Source of the DNA: JALHOP01 sp964484195
GTDB lineage: Bacteria; Myxococcota; XYA12-FULL-58-9; JALHOP01
Direction: 5' to 3'
Assembly: GCA_964484195.1 (NCBI GenBank)
Contig: CAZAER010000002.1
Span: 62,001 to 126,000, forward strand
DNA: 64,000 nt
The notes beneath the pieces were generated by a model that was given only the letters and a program-made list of their open reading frames with translations, was not told the origin of the DNA and did not search any database. Of this stretch, positions 38,987 to 50,412 are shown piece after piece (position 1 is the first letter of the stretch; the number at the start of each line of letters is the position of its first letter). A program made the position numbers and the translations under genes.

Positions 38987-41176
38987 ATGGCTGAACCGCT
39001 AAGCCTGAATGCACCAGTGTCTTTGGCTCCACGTGTTGGCTCCGGCCTGTCCCTGCCCACTGTTGCGTCCCAAAGTCCCGCCAGGAGCTCGCCATTCATC
39101 GTCGCCGATCTCCCGGAAGACCGCCGCACGCGCGTGACCCAGGTCCCCACCGAGCGCGATGTCTTGCCTGCTCCGAGTACAGCGCCTCGCCGCACCGTGC
39201 GCACCGCGCCGCCGACTCAGGTGGTTCCCCAGGCGTCCACCTACCGCACCAACAACATCTCGGTCGCCGAGGCGGAGAAGGCGGTCAACGAATCGCAGCG
39301 CGTCTTGCGCCAGATGAGCGGCGTCACCTTCGGTCGTGCGCAGCACACCTTCGAGCCGGCCTTGGTCTTCCGTGATCAGCTCGGCGAGACCCACGTGCGC
39401 CTGCAGCGCCACTACCTCGGCGTGCCGGTGTTCGGTGAGCAGGTCATTACGCACATGGACCAAACTGGCAACGTGCGTCACCTGACCAATGCCGAGACCC
39501 CGTCGACCCTGAACGTCGACATCAACCCGCGTACGACCGCCGAGCAGGCAACCGCTGTAGCGGTCCAAGCGTTCGGCTCGACGCCGCAGACGCAGACCCG
39601 GCCGGAGCTCGTGATCGCGCGTGGCGATGACGGGCAGTATCGCCTCGCGTGGCACGTCATCCTGTCGAGCTTCGACGGCCAAGAGCCGCGCCGGCAGCAC
39701 TACTTCATCGACGCGCAAACCAACGAGAACATCTTCGACTTCAACGAGATCAACGGCTTCGTGCCGGATTTCATGCGTGAGCAGATCAAGGCCAACGCGG
39801 CGCCGCGCGGCTTGCCGCTGGCCAATCCCAACGCAGAGCTGCCGCGTGCCGACGCCCCGGGGACCGAGCCCGCGCCGACCCCGCCGGCTCCTCCAGCGCC
39901 GCCGCCGTCCGGTGAGACGCCTCCCGGTCCGGCCCCCGCCGAGCCTGCTCCGGCTCCCACTGAGCCGCCGCCGCCGTTCGTCCCGGCGCACGGTCTCGGT
40001 ACTTCGGTTTATTCGGGTAACGTTCCGCTTGCGACCTCGCGACGGACGGCGGACGGTCTCTTCGTGTTGCGCGACCCGACGCGCCGCAACACCGAGACGC
40101 GTGACGGCAACGGCACCGGTAACAACGTGCCCTTCGATTCCGACGGCTTCCCGGTTCCGTCGCGCCCTATTACCGACAGCGACAACGCCTGGGGTACGCC
40201 CGGCGACAGCGCTGGTAGCCGCGCCGCTGTCGACGCACACTATTACGCGGTCCGCTATGACGACTTTCTACGTGACATGTTCGGGCGTAGTGGCATCGAT
40301 GGCGCTGGCCTCCCCGGCCGCAGCGTCGTTCACGTCGGTCGCAATATGACCAACGCGTTCTACTACAACAGCGTCATGTGGTTCGGTGACGGCGACGGTC
40401 GCAGCGCTGGCCCACTGGTCGACAAGGACGTCGCTGGACACGAGCCGACGCACGGTCTCACCGCCAACACCAGTGGTCTCATCTACCGTGGTGAGTCGGG
40501 CGCTTTGAACGAGGCCGCCTCGGACATCCTCGGGTCGGCGGTCTTCAGCTGGTACATGCGCAACTATCACCTGCCGCCGGAGCAGCGCGACCAGGGCATC
40601 GCCTCGGACTGGTTGATCGGTGAGGACGTGTGGACGCCCGGTCGACCAGGTGACGCCCTTCGCTACATGAACGATCCCCCGCTCGATCGTCGCGATAACA
40701 ACAACCAGTTCTTCTCGCGTGACAACTACAGCTCGCGTTACCGCGGCTTTGGTGACAACGGCGGCGTGCACTTGAACTCCGGCATCGCCAACAACTGGTT
40801 CTACCTGTTGGCCGCCGGTGGCACGAACCCGACGTCGAACCAGACGATCGCCCAGGGCATCGGCATGGAGCGTGCTGCGCGCATCTTCTATCGCGCACAC
40901 ACCACCTACTTCACGCCCTTCACGAACTTCGCTCAGGCGCGCGAAGGCACCATCCGGGCCGCGACCGACCTGTACGGTGCTGACTCGGTCGAAGCGCAGA
41001 CCGTCGCTCAGGCCTGGAGTGCGGTTGGCGTCGAGCTGCCGCCGCCGCCACCACCACCGGCTCCGCCGGCCCCTCCGGCTCCGCCGCCAGCACCACCAGC
41101 TCCTCCGGCACCACCGGCGGAGCCCGCACCCACCCCGCCGACCCCGGCCCCGACCAGCTTGCGCCGCCGCGCATAG
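38987..41176 (+). CDS. M4 (thermolysin-family) metallopeptidase without a Sec signal
   Basis: 729 residues. The zinc site is HEPTH at residues 485-489 with the third ligand Glu509 in GALNEAASD, the thermolysin spacing of 24 from the first His. The proton-donor His is in GGVHLNSGIANNWFYLL. An FTP/PepSY-like propeptide precedes it (about 75-265: ALVFRDQLGETHVRLQRHYLG, YRLAWHVILSS, YFIDAQTNENIFDFNEING). A roughly 50-residue Pro/Ala-rich linker sits between propeptide and catalytic domain, and a second Pro-rich tail ends the protein. Instead of a signal peptide the first 70 residues are Ser/Thr/Pro/Arg-rich and disordered. An inactive zymogen that must be exported would make a dedicated non-Sec route plausible. 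A strong terminator follows. Confidence 0.92.
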   Translation: MAEPLSLNAPVSLAPRVGSGLSLPTVASQSPARSSPFIVADLPEDRRTRVTQVPTERDVLPAPSTAPRRTVRTAPPTQVVPQASTYRTNNISVAEAEKAVNESQRVLRQMSGVTFGRAQHTFEPALVFRDQLGETHVRLQRHYLGVPVFGEQVITHMDQTGNVRHLTNAETPSTLNVDINPRTTAEQATAVAVQAFGSTPQTQTRPELVIARGDDGQYRLAWHVILSSFDGQEPRRQHYFIDAQTNENIFDFNEINGFVPDFMREQIKANAAPRGLPLANPNAELPRADAPGTEPAPTPPAPPAPPPSGETPPGPAPAEPAPAPTEPPPPFVPAHGLGTSVYSGNVPLATSRRTADGLFVLRDPTRRNTETRDGNGTGNNVPFDSDGFPVPSRPITDSDNAWGTPGDSAGSRAAVDAHYYAVRYDDFLRDMFGRSGIDGAGLPGRSVVHVGRNMTNAFYYNSVMWFGDGDGRSAGPLVDKDVAGHEPTHGLTANTSGLIYRGESGALNEAASDILGSAVFSWYMRNYHLPPEQRDQGIASDWLIGEDVWTPGRPGDALRYMNDPPLDRRDNNNQFFSRDNYSSRYRGFGDNGGVHLNSGIANNWFYLLAAGGTNPTSNQTIAQGIGMERAARIFYRAHTTYFTPFTNFAQAREGTIRAATDLYGADSVEAQTVAQAWSAVGVELPPPPPPPAPPAPPAPPPAPPAPPAPPAEPAPTPPTPAPTSLRRRA

Positions 41177-41233
41177 CTCGAGGCTAGGGTTCTAGCGGCC
41201 TCCCGTCCTGGGCTGGCCGCACCGCATCCAAGG

Positions 41234-41272
41234 ACGGGACCCACGCGGCCAGCAGCGGCGCGTGGGTCCCGT
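41234..41272 (+). terminator. Rho-independent terminator after the M4 peptidase gene
   Basis: Perfect 14-base stem ACGGGACCCACGCG / CGCGTGGGTCCCGT around an 11-base loop, about 60 bases after the stop at 41176 and followed by TCGCGTTTT. It separates the peptidase from the signalling operon that starts at 41385. Confidence 0.75.
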
Positions 41273-41284
41273 TCGCGTTTTGTG

Positions 41285-41365
41285 AAAAAGAGTGACAGTT
41301 ACCTTTTTTCGACAAAGGTTAGCTGTCGTTCTTCGGCCTCGAAAAAGGTAACTGTCACTCTTTTG
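41285..41365. repeat. Long inverted repeat related to the 5561 palindromes
   Basis: A left arm (41285-41310, AAAAAGAGTGACAGTTACC then a T-run) and a right arm (41341-41365, a run of A then GGTAACTGTCACTCTTTT) match as reverse complements over about 24 bases with one bulged T. The 30-base spacer holds a third, degenerate copy (AAAGGTTAGCTGTCGTTCTT). Each arm is itself an imperfect palindrome with the same A-run, GTGACAGT-type core and T-run plan as the repeats at 5573 and 5611, so it may belong to the same dispersed family. It sits just upstream of the hybrid-kinase gene and could influence its transcription. Confidence 0.75.
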
Positions 41366-41384
41366 CACGTCCGCTCGGGGGAGC

Positions 41385-44787
<3,403 letters not shown>

Positions 44788-44795
<8 letters not shown>

Positions 44796-45618
44796 CGCGG
44801 ATCCGATCGTGGTCGATGACCGCGACCTCACGCGTCTGCTCGATACTGTCTTCACCGAGTACTCCTACGATTTTCGCCAGTACGCTCATGCTTCGCTGAA
44901 GCGTCGGGTCTCTCAAGCGGTCACGCGCCTGGGCTTCAGTGAGTGCGAGGGTCTGCGCCAGGGCATTCGCAGCGACGCCGCCATGTTCACGCAGCTCCTG
45001 CGATTCCTCACCGTGCACGTCAGCGACATGTTCCGCGACCCCGAGTACTTCCGTACCTTTCGCCAGCAAGTGGTGCCGGCGCTCGCCACCTATCCTTCGA
45101 CGAAGATCTGGGTCGCGGGCTGCAGCAACGGTGAAGAGGTCTACTCGCTCGCCATCATCTTGCGTGAAGAAGGTTTGCTGGAGCGGACGACCATCTACGC
45201 GACCGACATCGACCCAGAGTGTCTCGCGGCCGCCGAGGCCGGCGTCTATGCCATCGACCGCATCGCGCTGTTCAGCGAAGGATATCTCCGTTCCGGCGGA
45301 CAAACGTCGTTGTCGGACTACTACACCACCGGCTACGGAAACGCGGTGTTCGACAAGAAGCTGCGCCAGAACGTCGTCTTCGCCGATCACAGCTTGGCGA
45401 CCGACACGGTCTTCGCCGAGGTGCAGGCGGTGAGCTGCCGCAACGTGCTCATCTACTTCAACGTCGACCTGCAGAAGCACGCCTTGAAGCTTTTCGACGA
45501 TTCCATCGTTCGGCGCGGTTTTCTCGGTCTCGGCTCGCGCGAGACTCTGCGCTTCTCCGACCAAGCGCGCACCTATGCCGAGATCCCAGGAGGCCAGCGA
45601 TGGTATCGCAAGCTGTGA
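44788..45618 (+). CDS. cheR: CheR-family protein-glutamate methyltransferase
   Basis: 276 residues from a GTG that overlaps the hybrid-kinase stop by 8 bases. The N-terminal helical domain (LDTVFTEYSYDFRQYAHAS) precedes the SAM-binding domain with IWVAGCSNGEEVYSLAI, IYATDIDPECLAAAEAGVYA and CRNVLIYFN, all diagnostic of CheR. In this cluster no MCP or CheA is present, so its target is probably the upstream hybrid kinase or an unlinked receptor rather than a local chemotaxis array. Confidence 0.93.
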
Positions 45619-46178
45619 GCACGCGGCTGGTGGTCATCGGTGCATCCGCTGGAGCGGTCGACGTGCTGCGCACCATCTTGCCCGCGTTCCCGAGTGGGGC
45701 GACCTACAGTGTCGTCGTGGTGGTGCATGTGCCGGAAGGACGGCCGAGCTTGCTCGCCGACATCTTCGCGCCGCTGTGCGCCTTGCCGGTCTCGGAGATC
45801 GACGACAAACAGCCGCTGACTCCGGGGACCATCTTCTTCGCGCCGCCGGGGTACCACACCCTCATCGAAGACGCCTCGACGCTTTCGCTCTCGAACGACG
45901 ACCCAGAGAATTTCTCCCGGCCGTCCATCGATGTGCTCTTCGACTCCGCCGCGGAGGCGCTCGGTGCCGCAGTCGTCGGCGTGCTGCTCACCGGAGCAAG
46001 CTCCGACGGCGCCGAGGGCTGCGCGCGCATTCGTGCAGCCGGCGGGCTCGTGCTTGCTCAGGACCCGACGACCTGCGCTTCCGCCACCATGCCCAAAGCG
46101 GCGATCGACCGCGGCGCCGCGGACCTCGTCTTGTCACCCGAAGCCATCGCGAGCTATTTCGCGCCCGGAGGGCCGTAA
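45600..46178 (+). CDS. cheB: Stand-alone CheB-type methylesterase domain protein
   Basis: 192 residues. The ATG at 45600 has AGGAGG six bases upstream; a GTG at 45615 is the minimal-overlap alternative. Only the esterase domain is present: nucleophile Ser in VIGASAGAVDVL, His in VVVVHVPEGRPS, Asp in LLTGASSDGAEGC, plus the family segment ATMPKAAIDRGAAD. There is no N-terminal receiver, so regulation by phosphorylation must come from a partner, perhaps the adjacent receiver-kinase. It overlaps cheR by 19 bases and abuts the next gene, so all four genes are translationally linked. Confidence 0.92.
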   Translation: MVSQAVSTRLVVIGASAGAVDVLRTILPAFPSGATYSVVVVVHVPEGRPSLLADIFAPLCALPVSEIDDKQPLTPGTIFFAPPGYHTLIEDASTLSLSNDDPENFSRPSIDVLFDSAAEALGAAVVGVLLTGASSDGAEGCARIRAAGGLVLAQDPTTCASATMPKAAIDRGAADLVLSPEAIASYFAPGGP

Positions 46179-47291
46179 GTGACGCAAGACGTCGTCAAGT
46201 TTCTGCTGGTCGACGACCTGCCCGACAACCTCGTGGCATTGCAGGCTCTCCTCGCCGAGCCGGGCCTCGAGCTCTTGCTTGCGCACTCCGGCCGTGAAGC
46301 GCTCGAGCTCTTGCTCACGCATGACGTCGCCCTCGCGCTCATCGACGTTCACATGCCGGAGATCGACGGTTTCGAGCTCGCCGAGCTCATGCGTGGCCGC
46401 GAGCGCACGCGTCGCGTGCCGATCATCTTCGTGACCGCGAGTGATCACGAAGCGCGTCGCGAGTTCGTCGGCTACGAAGCCGGCGCTGTCGATTTTCTCT
46501 TCAAGCCGGTCGATCCGCACGTCTTGCGCAGCAAGGTCGCGGTGTTCGTCGAGCTCCATCGCCAGCGGCGTGAGCTCGAGCGGCGCGTCAGCGAGCTCAC
46601 CAAGGTGCGTGAAGAGCTGCAATCGACGCTCGATCTCAACGAGCTCTTCGTCGCCGCCGTCGGTCACGATCTACGCACGCCACTTGCCGCCGTCTTGTCG
46701 GCCGCCGAGGTGCTGCGACTCACCGCCGGAGAAGGGCCCGCCAAGCGCGCGGCTGATGCTGTGCGTAATAGCGGACGAACCATGGAGCGCCTCATTGGCG
46801 ATCTCTTCGATCTGTCGCGAGCGCGTTTGTCGGGCGGCTTGCCGGTCGAGCGCAGCGACGACGTCGACTTCGGCGCCATCGCCTTCCAAGTCATCAACGA
46901 AGCCAAGGTGTCGAACACGGACGTGGCCTTCGAGCTCGAGACCGCGGGCGACCTGCGAGGCACCTGGGACGCCGGCCGCCTGCGTCAGGTGCTCACCAAT
47001 CTGACGAGCAACGCGGTTCGCCATGGTGACGGCAGGGAGCCCATTCGCCTGCGACTCGACGGCACCAACGCCGCGGAGGTGGTCGTCGACGTCGTCAATG
47101 GCGGCGCCATCCCACAGGCCGCGCTGCCGCACATCTTCGATCCGTTCCGCAGCTTCTCCGAGGGTGGAAAGAAGGGGCTCGGCCTCGGCCTTTATATCGT
47201 CCAGCAGGTCGTGCAGGCGCACGGCGGCGTCGTGACCGCGAGCACCACGCCGACGACCACTCAGTTTCGCGTGCGTTTGCCCAGGCGCTAG
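46179..47291 (+). CDS. Receiver plus histidine kinase protein
   Basis: 370 residues from a GTG immediately after the CheB stop. The N-terminal receiver has FLLVDDLPDN, phospho-acceptor Asp in LALIDVHMPEIDG, IIFVTASDHEA and the Lys in VDFLFKPVDP. After a coiled-coil linker comes a HisKA domain with His in VAAVGHDLRTPLAAV and an HATPase domain (LTNLTSNAVRHGD, FDPFRSFSEGGKKGLGLGLYI). No membrane segment, so it is a soluble kinase that probably receives phosphate from the hybrid kinase and passes it on. Last gene of the signalling operon. Confidence 0.94.
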   Translation: MTQDVVKFLLVDDLPDNLVALQALLAEPGLELLLAHSGREALELLLTHDVALALIDVHMPEIDGFELAELMRGRERTRRVPIIFVTASDHEARREFVGYEAGAVDFLFKPVDPHVLRSKVAVFVELHRQRRELERRVSELTKVREELQSTLDLNELFVAAVGHDLRTPLAAVLSAAEVLRLTAGEGPAKRAADAVRNSGRTMERLIGDLFDLSRARLSGGLPVERSDDVDFGAIAFQVINEAKVSNTDVAFELETAGDLRGTWDAGRLRQVLTNLTSNAVRHGDGREPIRLRLDGTNAAEVVVDVVNGGAIPQAALPHIFDPFRSFSEGGKKGLGLGLYIVQQVVQAHGGVVTASTTPTTTQFRVRLPRR

Positions 47292-47309
47292 CCCGTGTTA
47301 AGAGCGGAC

Positions 47310-48506
47310 ATGCCAGGCGGGCGCCGTGCCGCGACTATCTTCGTCTTCTTCACGGTGCTGCTCGACATCGTCGCTCTCGGCGTCATCATCCCGGTCTTCC
47401 CGAACCTCCTGAAGTCGTTCCTCGACGGCGACGTGACGCGCGCCACCGAGACCTACGGCGTCTTCATGACCATCTGGGCGGCGATGCAGTTCGTCTTCGC
47501 GCCGGTCCTCGGCGCGCTTTCGGATCGTTTCGGCCGCCGGCCGGTGATTTTGCTGTCGAACCTCGGCCTCGGGCTCGACTACGTGTTGATGGCTTTGGCG
47601 CCGACACTCACGTGGCTCTTCGTCGGACGCGTCATTTCCGGGATCACCGCCGCGAGCTTTACGACCGCTGGAGCGTACATCGCCGACGTCACGCCGCCCG
47701 AGAAGCGGGCGCAAGCGTTCGGCATGCTCGGGGCCGCGTTCGGTGTCGGCTTCGTCTTGGGGCCGGCGATGGGTGGCGTGCTCGGCGGTGTCGACCCGCG
47801 TTTGCCGTTCTGGGTGGCAGCGGGGCTGTCGCTCGCGAACGCCTGCTACGGCCTCTTCGTGCTGCCCGAGTCGTTGCCGGCGAGCCTGCGCTCTCCGTTC
47901 ACCTGGGCCAAGGCGAACCCCACCGGCTCGCTGTCGCTCTTGCGTCGTAGCAAGCGCCTCTCGAGCCTCGCGGTGGTGAACTTCGTCGCGAGCCTCGCCC
48001 ACGTGGTGCTGCCGGCGGTGTTCGTCTTGTATGCCGGCTATCGCTACGGCTGGGGTGAGCGCGAAGTCGGGCTCACGCTCGCCGGAGTCGGTGTGTTCGC
48101 CATGATCGTCCAGGCCGGCATGGTGCAACCCATCGTCGCGCGTATCGGTGAGCGCGGCGCGGTCATGGTGGGGCTCGTCTTCGGCGCCTTTGGCTTCCTC
48201 ATCTACGGCATCGCGCCGACTGGTATCTGGTTCTTGCTCGGCATTCCGGTGATGTCGATCTGGGGCATCTCCGGCCCCGCGGCTCAAGGGCTGATGACTC
48301 GCGAGGTCGGTCCCGACGAGCAGGGCCGATTGCAGGGCGCGTCGAGCAGTCTCATGGGTCTCGCAGAGCTCATCGGACCGGCGATCTTCACCTTTACGTT
48401 CGCTTCGTTGATGACGCGCCTTCCGGGCGCACCATTTCTCCTGGCGGCGGCTCTGTTGTTGCTCGCTGCCGCTATCGCGTTGTTCGTCACTCGGGAGCAC
48501 ACATGA
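47310..48506 (+). CDS. MFS transporter, TetA-like drug exporter family
   Basis: About 398 residues with roughly 12 hydrophobic segments. Motif A between helices 2 and 3 is GALSDRFGRRPVILL, and the early FFTVLLDIVALGVIIPVFPNLL and the later AFGMLGAAFGVGFVLGP (motif C region) match the TCR/Tet and multidrug exporter branch. The ATG at 47310 was preferred over a GTG at 47295. Its stop overlaps the SDR gene start by 4 bases (ATGA). Substrate unknown; resistance cannot be claimed from sequence. Confidence 0.9.
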   Translation: MPGGRRAATIFVFFTVLLDIVALGVIIPVFPNLLKSFLDGDVTRATETYGVFMTIWAAMQFVFAPVLGALSDRFGRRPVILLSNLGLGLDYVLMALAPTLTWLFVGRVISGITAASFTTAGAYIADVTPPEKRAQAFGMLGAAFGVGFVLGPAMGGVLGGVDPRLPFWVAAGLSLANACYGLFVLPESLPASLRSPFTWAKANPTGSLSLLRRSKRLSSLAVVNFVASLAHVVLPAVFVLYAGYRYGWGEREVGLTLAGVGVFAMIVQAGMVQPIVARIGERGAVMVGLVFGAFGFLIYGIAPTGIWFLLGIPVMSIWGISGPAAQGLMTREVGPDEQGRLQGASSSLMGLAELIGPAIFTFTFASLMTRLPGAPFLLAAALLLLAAAIALFVTREHT

Positions 48507-49195
48507 TCAGCCTCATCACCGGTGCCGCAGGCAATCTCGGCGCCGCCGTCGTCAGCCATCTTTGCGAGCGCGGAGGGCACGTGATTGCCGTCGACCGCGA
48601 TGGCGCACAAGCGCATCTGTCCGAGCTCGCGGCACGGTTCCCCGGCAAGGTCGAAACCTTGACCTTCGACGTCAGTGACCGTGCGGCCTGGGCGCAGACG
48701 GTGCAACGCCTCCAAGGTCGCGAGCTTCGCGGTGCTGCCTTCATCGCCGGTGGTTGGTCGGGTGGACACCCGGTCGGTGCCGGCGGTGATACCTGGCGAA
48801 AGATGATGTCCGCCAATGCGGACACGGCTTATGCCTCTCTCGAGGCGGTCCTGCCGGTCATGAAGACGCGTGGTGGCGGGAGCATCGTGGTGGTCGGCGC
48901 CCGTCCGGTCGAGCTGCCGGGCAGTGCCGGCACTGCCGCCGAATATGCCGCTTCGAAATCCGCAGTCGTTGCCTTGGCTCGGGCCGCCGCGGCGGAAGCT
49001 TTGGCTTCGGGCGTGCGCATCAACGCCGTGTTGCCGAGCATCATCGACACCCCACCGAACCGCAAAGCCATGCCCGGCGCTAGCTATGACGCGTGGGTAT
49101 CACCGGCGTCACTCGCCGACGTCATCGGTTTCTTGTTGTCGGACTCGGCGCGCGACGTGAGCGGAGCGATGATTCCGGTTTACGGCAGAGCCTAG
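48503..49195 (+). CDS. Short-chain dehydrogenase/reductase
   Basis: 230 residues. The cofactor-binding turn is ITGAAGNLGAAVV, followed by an acidic residue at the end of beta-2 (VIAVDRDG), which favours NAD(H) over NADP(H). The catalytic Tyr-x3-Lys is YAASK, and AVLPSIIDTPPNR matches the usual loop after beta-6. The catalytic Ser position is atypical (VVVGARPVELPG), so activity is likely but not assured. Coupled to the MFS gene, so the two may act on the same compound. Its stop shares bases CTAG with the convergent kinase gene. Confidence 0.9.
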   Translation: MISLITGAAGNLGAAVVSHLCERGGHVIAVDRDGAQAHLSELAARFPGKVETLTFDVSDRAAWAQTVQRLQGRELRGAAFIAGGWSGGHPVGAGGDTWRKMMSANADTAYASLEAVLPVMKTRGGGSIVVVGARPVELPGSAGTAAEYAASKSAVVALARAAAAEALASGVRINAVLPSIIDTPPNRKAMPGASYDAWVSPASLADVIGFLLSDSARDVSGAMIPVYGRA

Positions 49196-50364
49196 AGCAC
49201 CGGGACCAGCGGCAGGTCGAACCAGAAGCGAGCGCCTTCGCCCTCGACCGATGCGACGTGTAAATCGCTTTCGTACACGTTGAGGATCTTGCGGCAGACG
49301 GGGAGGCCTAGACCGGTGCCCTTACCGATCGGCTTGGTCGTGAAGTAGGGCTCGAAGATCTGCTTGATGCTGGCGGCGGGAATGCCGTGTCCGTTATCGG
49401 AGACGGTCACGCGGCCCTTCTCGTCCTCTTTCGTCAGCTCGACCGTCACCTTGCGTTGCGCCCTGGGCTTGCCCGCCATGACGAGCGCGTCAGCGGCGTT
49501 ACTCACGAGATTCAAGACGACCTGCTCGATGCGCACGCGATTGGTGTGCACGAGGATGGGCTCACCTTCTTGAATGCGGAGGTCGACGTTGACATCGCGC
49601 AGGCGCCCAGCACGCTCGAGCATACGTACGGTCTCACGCAGGAGCTCGGCGAGGTCATAGGTGTCCTCGCGTGCCCGCGCCGGCCGGCCGATCATCACCA
49701 AGCTCTTGGTGTGCTCGCGGACGTGCTCGATGGCCGACATCAGGTCACGGACGTCTTCGATATCGACCTTGTCGTGGGTGGCGACCGCGCTCTCGATGCC
49801 GGTTCCGGCGCTGACGAGCACCGCAAGCACGTTGCCGAGCTCATGCCCGATGCTGCCCGCCGTGACGCCCAGGAAGGCGAGGCGCTCGGCGTCGAGAAGC
49901 GCGTGGGTTGCGCCTTCGAGCTGGGAGGTCAACGCTCGCGTCTGTGATTCGCGCTGCTCGTGCTGTGCCTTGACGTTCAAGAGACGTCGAACACGGATGC
50001 AAAGCTCCGAAAAATCGACCGGTTTGGTCACGAAGTCGTCGACGCCGACGTCTTTGATGCGCGCCAGGCGGTCGTCGCGGCTGGCCATGACGATGACTGG
50101 GATGTCGCCTTTCCCCAAATCCTGACGAATACGATGGCAAACGTCGACGGCGTTGGCGATCACGAGGTCGGCACCTTCGGCAGCGATCAGGGCGATAGCG
50201 GACGAGCCATCAACGGCGCCGACGACGTCGTAACCTTCGTGCGCCAAAGAATCCGTCAAAAACGCCCGACTCGGTGTAGCATCGTCGACCACCACCACCC
50301 GTGGGCGGCGATGGGGTAGCGAAGTTGTGGGTGGGAAAGCTGGACCCTGCATGAACAAGCACAT
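49192..50364 (-). CDS. Histidine kinase with an N-terminal pseudo-receiver, FlrB/FleS-like position
   Basis: About 390 residues (the start could also be 50352 or a GTG at 50391). The N-terminal receiver-like domain keeps VVVVDDATPSR and the Lys of DDFVTKPVDF. The phospho-acceptor position reads ADLVIANAV, with Asn in place of Asp, and the following loop is several residues short, so it probably cannot be phosphorylated. The kinase part is a HisKA-like His in GSIGHELGNVLAV and a complete HATPase domain (LNLVSNAADAL, VSDNGHGIP, GKGTGLGLPVCRKIL). No membrane segment. It is divergent from the NtrC-type activator at 50413, 48 bases away, so they probably form a pair that controls flagellar genes. 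Confidence 0.92.
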   Translation of the reverse strand: MCLFMQGPAFPPTTSLPHRRPRVVVVDDATPSRAFLTDSLAHEGYDVVGAVDGSSAIALIAAEGADLVIANAVDVCHRIRQDLGKGDIPVIVMASRDDRLARIKDVGVDDFVTKPVDFSELCIRVRRLLNVKAQHEQRESQTRALTSQLEGATHALLDAERLAFLGVTAGSIGHELGNVLAVLVSAGTGIESAVATHDKVDIEDVRDLMSAIEHVREHTKSLVMIGRPARAREDTYDLAELLRETVRMLERAGRLRDVNVDLRIQEGEPILVHTNRVRIEQVVLNLVSNAADALVMAGKPRAQRKVTVELTKEDEKGRVTVSDNGHGIPAASIKQIFEPYFTTKPIGKGTGLGLPVCRKILNVYESDLHVASVEGEGARFWFDLPLVPVL

Positions 50365-50412
50365 CGACGGGTCATGTTGGATCTTAAGCACTGAACTCGA
50401 AGTGACGCTAAC

